This document shows, piece after piece, positions 25,697 to 35,392 of a stretch of 64,000 nt of DNA (position 1 is the stretch's first letter; every line of letters begins with the position of its first letter). Under the pieces are notes generated by a model. The model saw only the letters and a list, made by a program, of their open reading frames with translations. It did no database searches and was not told the origin of the DNA. Source of the stretch: UBA12018 sp051656605 (GTDB lineage: Bacteria; Bacteroidota; Bacteroidia; Bacteroidales; CAMTPD01); assembly GCA_051656605.1 (NCBI GenBank), contig JBOGCF010000007.1, forward strand, positions 1 to 64,000. Reading direction: 5' to 3'. The translations under genes and the position numbers were made by a program.

Positions 25697-28600
25697 TTAA
25701 AAGGTGATATCAATACCTAAGCTATAGGTTCTTACATTAGGATAAGCAGCCGAGTGATTATCTGTCTCAGGGTCCAAGCCTTTGTAATTTGTGAATACAA
25801 ACGGATTGTTTATATCAACATACACTCGCACATTTGATGCAACTTTAGGAATTGAAAAATTATAGCCCAAAGCAATGTTACGCATACGAACAAACCATAT
25901 CTTTTCCATAAAATAGTCTCCGGTTCCAAAGCGACTTTTTGATTGAAAATATCCAGGTCGTTCTGTATTTTGATTATCTGCCGACCAGATTTCTTTAGTT
26001 GTCGAAGGCATATTATAACCTCGTCTGATATCTTCAATTCCAGTAGGTCCAAAATCAAGATACGAACCAGAAGATAACTTATTAAATACTCCATACATAT
26101 AAAAAGACAAATCAAACTTTTTATACGAAAATGTATTATTAAATCCTATTTGAAAGCCCGGATCCCATGAACCATAATACACTTTATCTGCATCATCGAG
26201 TTTACCATCAGGTTTACCGGTTTTCATTGGGATACCATATTTATCCACCATAATCTTTCCGTTATCATCATAGCGATAGCCATCAAGATCTTGGATCTTA
26301 ACTTGTCCGGGTAAAGCTCCCGGCATATGATCAATTGTTTCTCCCGGCTGAATCAAACCTGCTGATTTATATCCATAAGCAGATCGAATCGGATCATTGT
26401 ATTTCTCATAAGCTGCCGGTTTCCATGAAGGATCACGCATATCCCATGTATCTCGATACATAGAGAAAGTTACATCCGAACTCCAATTAAAAGATGAGGT
26501 AATAATATTTCTACTACCAACTGTCAATTCAAAACCTTTACTCTTAGTTGAGCCTATATTTGCAGCAATTGCACCAACCTCGAGAAAGCTCATCAAATTA
26601 CGTGTACTAAGCAAATCTACAATTCGACGACTAAATACCTCTGCTGAGATATTCACTCGATCATATAATCCTAAATCAAGACCAAAGTTCCATTCTTTTG
26701 TTGTTTCCCACTTTAGATTCGGATTGCCCAATTGTCCTAAACCAACGCCCTTGTATGCAATATCTCCAAATACATACTCGCCAGTTATGCTGTAATAATC
26801 GAGTGCTTTATTTCCAATATTCGAATTCCCTGTTTCACCGTAGCTTACACGTAATTTACCATTCGTTATTACATCTCGAACACGTTCCATAAAGTTTTCT
26901 TCACTGAATCTCCAGCCTAATGCAACCGATGGAAAATATCCCCACTTGTGATTTTTAGCCAAGTTTGAAGCCCCGTCAGCACGTAAAGTCGCTGTAAGCA
27001 GATAACGATCTAGTAATGAATAGTTGAAGCGACCAAAGAATGAGGCCATACAACTTGAATTTCCCCATGAACCAACAGTTGGCTTTGCAAAAGCTCCGGC
27101 TCCAAGATTATTATAACCAAACCCATCGATTAGAAAGTCACTGTTTGCAGCATTCATACCTTCACCCTCAAACTTTTGATATGAATATCCTCCAAGCACG
27201 TTGATGCTATGCACATTGATTGTTTTTTGATAGTTTCCGGTTAACTCGAACAAATAATCTGTTTTATCATATTGATTAATACTAGCCTCTCCGTTTTTCT
27301 TCTGTCCATAAAGAGTGGTTTTAGGCAAATAAGTTTTGCGCTTTTGATAATTTCTATCCAAGCCCATGTTTGCTTTAATCTTCAAATCTTTAATTGGTTC
27401 AGCTTCTAAATATAACGTTCCCAAAACTCGCTCTTGTCTACTCTTATCATCAATTTCCAACAAAGAAACAGGGTTAGGTAAAAACGCAGCAGCAGAATTT
27501 AATGCATAGTTGCCATTTTCATCACGAATCGGAATCAAAGGATTAAATTGTGTTGCAGAAACAATTGTACCTGCATATTCATTTCCACTATCACCTACAG
27601 GAACATTTCCAAAATCATTTCTATTTAAGGCAAGACTAACTCCGGTCTTTAAGTACTTATTAATTTGTTGATCGAGATTAACACGACCTGCATAACGGGT
27701 CATATCATTATTTTTAATAATACCATCCTGCTTAAAATAATTGAGAGACACCATATACTGTGTACCATCTGTTCCCCCATTCATACTCACATTGTGCTGT
27801 TGTTGAAATCCGGTACGAGTCACCTCATTCATCCAGTCTGTAGAATTTATAGGATTTGCGATATCGGCATCAGAAAAACGAGGCACAAATGAGTCTTTAA
27901 TATCTTGTATATTATTCGTTCCATAAGGAGCTACTTTATTATTCAGCATCCACTCTTCTCGTAAGAATCGATTCGACTCGATCATAAAATCACGAGCATT
28001 CAACATGTCATAATTCTTAGCAATATTCTGCAAAGCAACTGTTCCTGAATATTTGATCAGAGGCTTTCCTTGTTTCCCCCGTTTTGTAGTCACAATAATT
28101 ACACCATGCCCTGCACGTGATCCATAGATTGCTGTAGCACTAGCATCTTTGAGAATCTCAATCGATTCAATGTCATTGGGGTTTATTGATGCCAAAACAT
28201 TATCTTTCGGACCGCCATCGTAACGATTACCACTACCCGGTTCTCCGGAAGAAGTTACAGGAAATCCGTCAATGATAATTAGAGGATCGTTTCCGGCGCC
28301 TGTAGATGCAGCACCCCTAATCCGAAACGAAGCCTGACCACCTGGTTGCGCACTCACCGTGTTTACCTGTAATCCGGCAGCTTTCCCCGCTAAAGCATGA
28401 CTAATTGTTGAAACTGTAGCAACAGGAGTTTCATCCATTTTCACTGATGAAACTGCACCCGTAAGATCTTTCTTTTTCATTGTTCCATATCCAACAACAA
28501 CAACCTCATCCAGATTTTTGGTATCCTCTTTCATTACAATATTCATAGCAGAACTACCTTTTACCGTGATATCTATCGGTAAATAACCAATATAAGTTAT

Positions 28601-28924
28601 ATGCAGAACTGCACCCACTGGAGCATTTACCTGGAATGCCCCATCTACATCTGAAATTGTACCAACTTCTGTACCTTTTACTACAATATTAGCACCAATA
28701 ATTGGTTCTCCTTTTTCATCTGTGATTACCCCTTTCACAGCACTCTGCTGCACCAGCATTACATGTTTTAGCTCAGAAGAGTTTTTTACATAATCAGAAG
28801 TACTAGTTTCAGCATTTACATTGTTTAAAACAGAACTAAGCAAAAAACAAGTTACACATAATCCCCTCATGGGAAATTGATAACGGACTACATCTTTGGT
28901 AGTCACTCTTTCATTGTTCTTCAT
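25697..28924 (-). CDS. SusC/RagA family TonB-dependent outer-membrane transporter
   Basis: A 1075-residue transporter for oligosaccharides or similar nutrients. After the N-terminal signal region comes a carboxypeptidase-regulatory-like domain (V-K-G-V-I-T-D-E-K-G-E-P-I-I-G-A-N, about 64-140). The SusC TonB-box region (L-D-E-V-V-V-V-G-Y-G-T) is at about 137-148, followed by the plug (I-R-G-A-A-S-T-G, G-S-R-A-G-H-G-V-I-I-V-T-T-K) and a 22-strand barrel that ends in Y-S-L-G-I-D-I-T-F. There is no N-terminal STN domain, so it does not signal to an anti-sigma factor. It works with the SusD just downstream. Confidence 0.96.
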   Translation of the reverse strand: MKNNERVTTKDVVRYQFPMRGLCVTCFLLSSVLNNVNAETSTSDYVKNSSELKHVMLVQQSAVKGVITDEKGEPIIGANIVVKGTEVGTISDVDGAFQVNAPVGAVLHITYIGYLPIDITVKGSSAMNIVMKEDTKNLDEVVVVGYGTMKKKDLTGAVSSVKMDETPVATVSTISHALAGKAAGLQVNTVSAQPGGQASFRIRGAASTGAGNDPLIIIDGFPVTSSGEPGSGNRYDGGPKDNVLASINPNDIESIEILKDASATAIYGSRAGHGVIIVTTKRGKQGKPLIKYSGTVALQNIAKNYDMLNARDFMIESNRFLREEWMLNNKVAPYGTNNIQDIKDSFVPRFSDADIANPINSTDWMNEVTRTGFQQQHNVSMNGGTDGTQYMVSLNYFKQDGIIKNNDMTRYAGRVNLDQQINKYLKTGVSLALNRNDFGNVPVGDSGNEYAGTIVSATQFNPLIPIRDENGNYALNSAAAFLPNPVSLLEIDDKSRQERVLGTLYLEAEPIKDLKIKANMGLDRNYQKRKTYLPKTTLYGQKKNGEASINQYDKTDYLFELTGNYQKTINVHSINVLGGYSYQKFEGEGMNAANSDFLIDGFGYNNLGAGAFAKPTVGSWGNSSCMASFFGRFNYSLLDRYLLTATLRADGASNLAKNHKWGYFPSVALGWRFSEENFMERVRDVITNGKLRVSYGETGNSNIGNKALDYYSITGEYVFGDIAYKGVGLGQLGNPNLKWETTKEWNFGLDLGLYDRVNISAEVFSRRIVDLLSTRNLMSFLEVGAIAANIGSTKSKGFELTVGSRNIITSSFNWSSDVTFSMYRDTWDMRDPSWKPAAYEKYNDPIRSAYGYKSAGLIQPGETIDHMPGALPGQVKIQDLDGYRYDDNGKIMVDKYGIPMKTGKPDGKLDDADKVYYGSWDPGFQIGFNNTFSYKKFDLSFYMYGVFNKLSSGSYLDFGPTGIEDIRRGYNMPSTTKEIWSADNQNTERPGYFQSKSRFGTGDYFMEKIWFVRMRNIALGYNFSIPKVASNVRVYVDINNPFVFTNYKGLDPETDNHSAAYPNVRTYSLGIDITF

Positions 28925-29065
28925 AAGTTAGATTTTCAAGATTTCAAATGCAATGTATTACATTTACTATTTAGAACAAACAGAAAATTAATTTATTTTC
29001 ATATTTATCAATTTACATTATTAATTTGTCACTATAATACATATATAAAAGAGCAAAAAACAATA

Positions 29066-29096
29066 AACCCGGCAAAAGTTATCTTTTGCCGGGTTA
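29066..29096 (-). terminator. Strong hairpin separating the two SusC/SusD pairs
   Basis: Perfect stem AACCCGGCAAAAG / CTTTTGCCGGGTT. On the minus strand it is followed by TATTGTTTTTTG. It ends the upstream SusC-SusD transcript before the second pair. Confidence 0.85.
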
Positions 29097-29118
29097 CTTA
29101 TTATAGAATCACTTTTTA

Positions 29119-30780
29119 TTATTTCTTGTCCCACCATAAACGACCAAACTCATTCTGAATTTCACCAAACTCTGCGTCAGATGCCATTTTCTCAATGCGA
29201 TCTATCATATTCGCTTTGTTAGGTGTGCCTTCTGCCGGATAAGCAAAACGAGTTCTACGTGGCACTTTTTGCTCTTCACCATTGATCATGACCTTATCAA
29301 AAGTAACAATTGTTGAAGTTTGATTCGGATAACCGGTTCTACGCCACAAAGCCCAAGCCTCATTTGTATTTTTATAATGTTCAACCCACGATTGGCAATA
29401 AATCTGTTCCAATGCATTCGCTGCATTCCAAGCAATACCCGGCTGCGATAAGAAATCATTGATCTCCGCATCGGTGATTGGTTCATATTCGTAGATTTTG
29501 CAATATTCACCCATTGCACTCCAAAGCTTTAGAGAAGCAGCAACACCTTCTTCGTACCATTGCTGTGCCGATTTAGCATTACTTACGCCCAACAATGAAA
29601 ATTCCGACGCCATGAAACAGAAATCTGCATAAGTCAGATTTGGGAACCAAGAGCCACCACTTCCATTATCATACATTCCTTTCCAAAGCCGTACTTGTGG
29701 TTGATTCATTGCACGCATATCTGTTCCATCTTTCAACGTACGAGAAAAGTATCGTTTATCCGTTTTTCGTTCATCGTAGCTTACAGTACCACCTTCCCAC
29801 TGTGTAAAGTCTGTAGGGATCAGTTTTTCTGGATCGGTTTGCTCTGAATTGTACTGAGCGATATTTTCAGGAGTAAGATTATTTATTCTGAAATAGATAC
29901 GCTTTCGTGGGTCATTGTACGTCTTAAGATACCTCATAAACGGAGCAGAAGCCCTATCCATATCAATCACCGAATGCCAATCGCCATTATTGGTGTACAA
30001 CTTATCAAACTTTATGATGAAACCATCTTCATTCGAAGTTGGAATACTATTTTTTAGCACTTCCGCCGCAATTTCCTTAGCTTTTGCAGAATCACGCTTC
30101 AACAAGCGCAAAGCCATACGCAAGCGAAGCGCATTAGCGGTTTTTATCCATTTCGAGACATCCCCTTTAAAAGCCATATCATAACCCGCCAGCGAAACCT
30201 GATCGGTTGCAGTAGATAGCTTCTCTATCGCAGTTTTCAACTCCTGATCCCAGATCGCAAATAATTCTTCTTGTGTATCAAACTTAGGATTTTCCAATTC
30301 AGGACGACCTCTTCTCAAACCCCAACCTTCGGTATAAGCTAATGAGCCATGCATATCAGTTGTTGCAATCCCCTTGTTGATAAGCATAATTCGGGCCACC
30401 TCGATCAGATTTGAATATTTGGGCAATTCCTCCGGCATATTCTTCGTTATGTAATATTCGATATGTGTTGCATATCCACCCATATCAAGCCACTCCGAAT
30501 ACAAATCAGCACCAATACTTGATGTAAAATACGTAAAATTTGTTGTACTATAGCCCCATATATTGGAACAGTATTGCAACCATCGCAATTTACAAGCATA
30601 CGAATCTGTCCATGTCGATCCAGCTCCTTGATTTCGCTCCTGCACTTTATATAAAAACGTAAGCGGATCTACTTCATATACTGTAGAAACACTATTATTT
30701 ATATCGGTAAAACTCTCACAACCTGTCATCAATGTCATCGACAATGGCAGTAAGCATAGTATTTTTTTTATTGTTTTCAT
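29119..30780 (-). CDS. SusD/RagB-like lipoprotein (SusD-like_2 type)
   Basis: A 553-residue surface lipoprotein with lipobox M-T-G-C. It differs in sequence from the SusD encoded at 24.2-25.7 kb and resembles the second SusD-like subfamily: early W-L-Q-Y-C-S-N-I-W-G, then L-I-E-V-A-R-I-M-L, M-A-F-K-G-D-V-S-K-W-I-K-T-A-N-A-L-R-L-R, and late Y-K-N-T-N-E-A-W-A-L-W-R-R-T-G-Y-P. It lies 14 bp after the 3.3-kb SusC gene and forms a pair with it. Confidence 0.92.
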   Translation of the reverse strand: MKTIKKILCLLPLSMTLMTGCESFTDINNSVSTVYEVDPLTFLYKVQERNQGAGSTWTDSYACKLRWLQYCSNIWGYSTTNFTYFTSSIGADLYSEWLDMGGYATHIEYYITKNMPEELPKYSNLIEVARIMLINKGIATTDMHGSLAYTEGWGLRRGRPELENPKFDTQEELFAIWDQELKTAIEKLSTATDQVSLAGYDMAFKGDVSKWIKTANALRLRMALRLLKRDSAKAKEIAAEVLKNSIPTSNEDGFIIKFDKLYTNNGDWHSVIDMDRASAPFMRYLKTYNDPRKRIYFRINNLTPENIAQYNSEQTDPEKLIPTDFTQWEGGTVSYDERKTDKRYFSRTLKDGTDMRAMNQPQVRLWKGMYDNGSGGSWFPNLTYADFCFMASEFSLLGVSNAKSAQQWYEEGVAASLKLWSAMGEYCKIYEYEPITDAEINDFLSQPGIAWNAANALEQIYCQSWVEHYKNTNEAWALWRRTGYPNQTSTIVTFDKVMINGEEQKVPRRTRFAYPAEGTPNKANMIDRIEKMASDAEFGEIQNEFGRLWWDKK

Positions 30781-30794
30781 GGAATAATCTCTTT

Positions 30795-33700
30795 TTAGAA
30801 TGATACATTGATATTAAAACCGTAGTTCCGTGTATAAGCAGCGCCTCCGCTTTCCAGGTATTCCGAACTTTGATTTGTAGCCAATCCTTCGGGATGGATA
30901 TTATTCGGTAAACTGTTATACAAATAGCCTACATTTCTCACCACAAAGCCAACGCTTACATTTTGCATGTAAATTTGAGAAATCCAATCTTTAGGAAGCG
31001 ACCATCTCAGCGATAGCTCTCTCAGTGCAATCCATGAACATTTCTTGATCGCTTGCTCACGAATACCTGTACCCCAGTCGGCCAAGTTTGCATAATACTT
31101 GTAAGCCGACAATGGTTCTACATAACCTTTATCATAAGCCTCTTGATAAGACATTCCCGATAAGTCGACATTATTCACCACAGTTCCCCCGGCAAAAACA
31201 CCTTCAGGTATCATACCGTCGTTCAATACACGGCCATCCTCAAGTGTGCGAGGCAAACCACCGTTTTCGGCATCACGACCATACAATGTATGTTTTAGTG
31301 TTCCGGAAGAAGTTCCATAGTTGTAAGAGTTGGAGTAAATATCTCCTCCAAAGCGAGCATCAATAACCATATTAAAGCTAATACCCTTGTATGAAAGCGT
31401 TGATACGATACCTCCTAACAAGTCGGGCTGTAAACTACCAATCTTTTCACTCGTACCCGATCTTCTCCACGAACCATCGGCATTCAATATCTTTTGACCT
31501 TGCTCGTTACGCGCAAAAGCATAGCTCGAATAGATATCACCATAAGCACCACCAACGGTAGCCCATGCATCTGTATCGGCTCCACCACCTCCAAGACGAT
31601 AACGCTCTACATCCGGAGCAAGGCTTATGATTTTATTGCGATTGCGAGTAAGATTTACCATCAATGTCCAGTTCCAGTTTTTAGTTTCCACAGGAACAGC
31701 AGTTACCAACATTTCAACACCCGAGTTTTGAATATTACCGGCATTAATCCATCGTGATTTTACACCCGTTTCGGAAGCCATACTCAACGCCAAAATCTGA
31801 TTCTTTGTATTCGTCTTATACCAAGCAACATCAATACCCAATCGGTTTTCGAAAAACTTCACATCCGCTCCAATCTCTAGTGAGTGTTGCTTTTCGGGTT
31901 TCAAGTTATTGTTTGGCAGTGAGTTTGAATCAAATCCATAATATGGATAATCCTTACCATCAAACGGATTTACAAACGTTCCATCTAATGTATAATATCC
32001 CGTACTTGTTGTCAAGTATGGATCACAGTCGTTACCCACAATCGCATACGAAGCTCTGAGCTTTGCAAAAGAAATCACCTCCGGTAATTGAGATCGAAAT
32101 GTTTCGGTCGCAATCCAAGATGCACCTACCGACGGATAAAAATAAGACGTATTACCGGAACCATCGTTATAGATAAGAGCCGACGACCAGTCGTTACGAC
32201 CTGTGATATCTAAAAAGACTTGATTTTTGAAATCTAGATTGGCAAAAGCATAAACCGAATTGATACGCTTACGTCCTGTATTATGTCTTACCGAAGTTGT
32301 AGCCGGAGCCACAGAGTTGGTCATATCAAACTGCCCGGGAATACGCAACCCGTTTGATGAAGATGTATTATGATAAGCCGAACGTGTATCCCATTGCTCG
32401 GCAGCAATCGCCCCATTCACACCGACCATATCAGCAAAACGATGATTGGCACTCAACATCGCAGTTATTTTGTATTGATCTTTACGAGACTCGTTTACGA
32501 CATAGCGCGAACCGTCGTAATTACTTTTGCCGGTAGCAAGTACTTTTTGTTCGTTTGTTTTAAAAATCTTATTGAAGTCTCCATTCAGTCTGAGCGACAA
32601 CCAATCGGTAAACTTCACGTTCAAGTTCAAAAAAGCCCGAAGATTATCTTCTTTTTGCGAATACTTATTTTCTAAATATTCCCAGATGGTTTTTGAATAT
32701 TCAAACGGATCCCCTCCATTCCACCCGTCTCCTTTCGGACTCTTATAATTGTTGAGCCAATATTTTGTATCATATTCGCGCGGAACACTAAACATAAAGT
32801 CATAAATCGGCGACTTGTCTCCTCCCTGATAAGTAGGATTTTGCGTACTTGAATTGATGTAAGCAAAACCGGCATCCGCATTTACAAACTTACTAATCTC
32901 TCTTGATGCATTCAAGTTGAAGCTATTGCGATCAAAATCATTATTGAACGTTGTTCCGTTAGAGTTTAGATTTGAGTATGAAAAACGGAATGCACCTTTT
33001 GCATCCCCACCGTGCAATGCCACATTTGTATTCATGTACCGACCGGTTTGATACATCTGTTTTATATTGTCCTCTTTTGCAGAGAATGTCAGATCAAGAC
33101 CATCCACTTTGTAAGGAAGTCCATCGAAACGAGGTCCAAAGTTTCTATTTTTCGAGATATTTCGGTTTTCAGTACCGTCAGAATTTAGATCCCAAGCCGG
33201 TTGCACACCCATACCATACACATTCTGGATATCAGGAAAACCGTATACGTGATCCCACGTTTGGGTATGCGAAAAGTCGATACCAAAACCCTCTCCTTTT
33301 TTACCTTTTTTTGTAGTAATCAGGATTACACCATTGGCTGCACGTGAGCCGTAAAGAGCTGTAGCAGCTGCACCTTTCAATACTGACATCGACTCAAAAT
33401 CGTCGGAGTTTAAGTTTTTCAAATCATTTCCGAAGTCCTGAACAGATGAGGATGATTTTGTGGTTTCATTATCAATAATCACACCATCAATCACGAAGAT
33501 AGGCTGATTATTTGACCCTAGTGAAGAGTTACCACGAATCAAGATACGTTGTGACGATTGCGGACCTGAGTTACCCATATTGATTTGTACTCCGGCAACT
33601 TTCCCTTGCAACCCATTGATCGGATTCACAACATTTGCCTTAGCTATCTCATCCCCCTTAATCTCTGTCATGGCATAACCTAGAGCCTTTTTATCACGAC

Positions 33701-34130
33701 TCATACCTAATGCCGTAACAACAACCTCATCCAATGCCTCGGCATCCTCTTTGAGTTGTACGTTGATCGTATTTTTTCCGGCAACTTTTACCGTCTCAGT
33801 CTTGTAACCGATAAATGAAAATTGTAATTCAGAACCAGTGGCAACACTTAATTCGTATTTACCGTCGAGGTCCGTTATGGTGCCTTTATCAGTACCTTTC
33901 ACAACAACATTTACACCAGGTAATGGCTCTCCTAGTTCATCTTTTACAACACCCGTCACCTTGATCTGACCTTGTTGAACTTCGGCATAAACTACCGAAA
34001 GATCATCAGCATAAACCGTAGGAGAAACAAGTAGGCTCGCCATAGCAATGCCCAAATAAATAAACTTTTTTCGTGGATAAGGAAAAGGCATGGAACAAGC
34101 CTTCTCACAGTAGGTTTTCATCATGTTCAT
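30795..34130 (-). CDS. SusC/RagA family TonB-dependent outer-membrane transporter
   Basis: About 1111 residues from the ATG at 34130; a GTG at 34196 would add an unusual 22-residue extension. A signal peptide ends near V-Y-A-D-D. Then come the carboxypeptidase-regulatory-like domain (I-K-V-T-G-V-V-K-D-E-L-G-E-P-L-P-G-V-N), the TonB-box-like L-D-E-V-V-V-T-A-L-G, the plug with G-S-R-A-A-N-G-V-I-L-I-T-T-K-K-G, and a barrel ending F-N-I-N-V-S-F. It is the first gene of the PUL. No STN domain and no adjacent hybrid two-component or sigma/anti-sigma regulator were seen. Confidence 0.95.
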   Translation of the reverse strand: MNMMKTYCEKACSMPFPYPRKKFIYLGIAMASLLVSPTVYADDLSVVYAEVQQGQIKVTGVVKDELGEPLPGVNVVVKGTDKGTITDLDGKYELSVATGSELQFSFIGYKTETVKVAGKNTINVQLKEDAEALDEVVVTALGMSRDKKALGYAMTEIKGDEIAKANVVNPINGLQGKVAGVQINMGNSGPQSSQRILIRGNSSLGSNNQPIFVIDGVIIDNETTKSSSSVQDFGNDLKNLNSDDFESMSVLKGAAATALYGSRAANGVILITTKKGKKGEGFGIDFSHTQTWDHVYGFPDIQNVYGMGVQPAWDLNSDGTENRNISKNRNFGPRFDGLPYKVDGLDLTFSAKEDNIKQMYQTGRYMNTNVALHGGDAKGAFRFSYSNLNSNGTTFNNDFDRNSFNLNASREISKFVNADAGFAYINSSTQNPTYQGGDKSPIYDFMFSVPREYDTKYWLNNYKSPKGDGWNGGDPFEYSKTIWEYLENKYSQKEDNLRAFLNLNVKFTDWLSLRLNGDFNKIFKTNEQKVLATGKSNYDGSRYVVNESRKDQYKITAMLSANHRFADMVGVNGAIAAEQWDTRSAYHNTSSSNGLRIPGQFDMTNSVAPATTSVRHNTGRKRINSVYAFANLDFKNQVFLDITGRNDWSSALIYNDGSGNTSYFYPSVGASWIATETFRSQLPEVISFAKLRASYAIVGNDCDPYLTTSTGYYTLDGTFVNPFDGKDYPYYGFDSNSLPNNNLKPEKQHSLEIGADVKFFENRLGIDVAWYKTNTKNQILALSMASETGVKSRWINAGNIQNSGVEMLVTAVPVETKNWNWTLMVNLTRNRNKIISLAPDVERYRLGGGGADTDAWATVGGAYGDIYSSYAFARNEQGQKILNADGSWRRSGTSEKIGSLQPDLLGGIVSTLSYKGISFNMVIDARFGGDIYSNSYNYGTSSGTLKHTLYGRDAENGGLPRTLEDGRVLNDGMIPEGVFAGGTVVNNVDLSGMSYQEAYDKGYVEPLSAYKYYANLADWGTGIREQAIKKCSWIALRELSLRWSLPKDWISQIYMQNVSVGFVVRNVGYLYNSLPNNIHPEGLATNQSSEYLESGGAAYTRNYGFNINVSF

Positions 34131-34376
34131 TCGATTAAAAAGGATTAGAATCAATTTGTTTTTCAAAGCACCTACAAACACTATTCGATTAGCCACCCTT
34201 GTGTTTGTTTTACAAATAAAAACATTTAATCCTCCAAATCAAAGCATATTTAGATAAATTTTTACCCTATTTGCTAATATATCAATATAGCTTACTAATT
34301 TTTGCAAACTGCTTACTTTTCAAAAGAGACTTCGTGAAAGCATACACTGCTTTATTCATAAACACGGCAAATTGTT

Positions 34377-34486
34377 TTCGTGGAAAGTTTGAAAAGTATT
34401 CGTGAAGAATCTGAAAAGTCTCCGTGAATATCCCACAAAATATTCACGAAAACTTTTCGCCATCTCCGTGAAAACTTTTTACCATC
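34377..34486. repeat. Five degenerate 22-nt tandem repeats
   Basis: Units of exactly 22 nt start at 34377, 34399, 34421, 34443 and 34465. Each begins TTCGTG, TCCGTG or TTCACG, and most continue with an A-rich then T-rich stretch. GAAAAGTATTCGTGAA (34391-34406) and TTCACGAAAACTTTTC (34443-34458) are complementary at 15 of 16 positions, so the array can also fold into a hairpin. Confidence 0.75.
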
Positions 34487-34511
34487 CTCTTTCTTTGCTT
34501 TCCTTTACATT

Positions 34512-34543
34512 ACATACCGGTACTGTTAGGTAAACCGGTATGT
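34512..34543. other. Palindromic hairpin
   Basis: Perfect 10-bp arms ACATACCGGT and ACCGGTATGT around a 12-nt loop. An AT-rich stretch with a run of seven T follows some 15 nt later. It could be a terminator-like or protein-binding element. Confidence 0.5.
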
Positions 34544-34802
34544 ATTTATATATATAGGTTTTTTTAGACATTTTCTGACCTCTAAAAAGGAAACACAAGA
34601 AATCATTAACAACTGATTATCTGAATATTAAGACACACAAGTCCCCCTATATTTTGGATATTTATGTGCCTGTGACGGGTACATTTGTACCCAATTTTGA
34701 AACATCATGTTCAACATACAACCTTAGTGTATTTCACTCAACTCACTTTTGCTATATTCAACGGCCGTAGAGATCTCGAAAGAAACCTTCGTTTTAACAT
34801 AA

Positions 34803-35090
34803 TCATCTCTCAACTAAATATCTATTTATCAGGTAATTGATCCATAACCTGTGCCTATCCAAAACAAAAAAAGAAGCCATCTTATCAAATAGCTCTTCAT
34901 AGGTAAGCCCGATAAAGCTAAACTTGCCTTTATTGGATAATAGACTTTTATATGCAGGCAATGCCTTTTCACCAAAGTGCCTATTCCCCTCGGGATACAG
35001 ATGAATATGATGAAAATACACAATAGATGTAAACTCATGTAGGAAAAACAAGTAGCTTTGAAGTAAAACTTTTGTCAGAAAAATTGACAA
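34803..35090 (-). pseudogene. Possible fragment of a PGN_0703-type PDDEXK-like protein
   Basis: A 95-codon frame whose translation reads L-Y-P-E-G-N-R-H-F at residues 31-39, then Y-K-S-L-L-S-N, then F-I-G-L-T-Y-E-E-L-F, and ends N-R-Y-L-V-E-R. This pattern recalls, from memory, the C-terminal region of large PDDEXK-like 'putative restriction endonuclease' proteins. The N-terminal catalytic part is missing, and the frame begins in what looks like degraded sequence. It may be a decayed remnant or simply a chance frame. Confidence 0.35.
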
Positions 35091-35215
35091 CTTGTCGAAA
35101 AACTTGACACGAACAACAGAAAATCCGACTGGAAGAGCAGAAAATCGGTCACGAACGACAGAAAAATTGACACGAGTGAAGGAAAATCGGTCACGAACAA
35201 CGGTTTTTCTGACAA
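35078..35215. repeat. Six degenerate ~21-nt tandem repeats bracketed by an inverted repeat
   Basis: Units start GAAAA at 35078, 35097, 35119, 35140, 35161 and 35182. The first two are 19 and 22 nt and the last four exactly 21 nt. Units 4 and 6 share GAAAATCGGTCACGAAC. TTGTCAGAAAAA (35072-35083) and TTTTTCTGACAA (35204-35215) are complementary and enclose the array. Confidence 0.75.
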
Positions 35216-35392
35216 TTCATGCAAACAAAAGAACCGCCTCAACCCCTAAAAGGTATGATATAATCAGGGTTTTCAAACAAACACAAACGAGCATTTAATC
35301 TTAAATCTAAATCTAGAATTTTACTCTTATATATACATATATATAAACGGTTATTGAGATGCGTTTATATAAATGTATCTAATAAAAATGTT

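Noticed and set aside
35092..35298. A 68-codon plus-strand frame with a 7-residue repeat (E-N-R-S-R-T-T)
   Set aside because: The repeat arises from the 21-nt DNA repeat. Composition is unlike a real protein, there is no start context or homologous pattern, and neighbouring arrays in the same region have periods of 22 and 23 nt that do not keep a frame.
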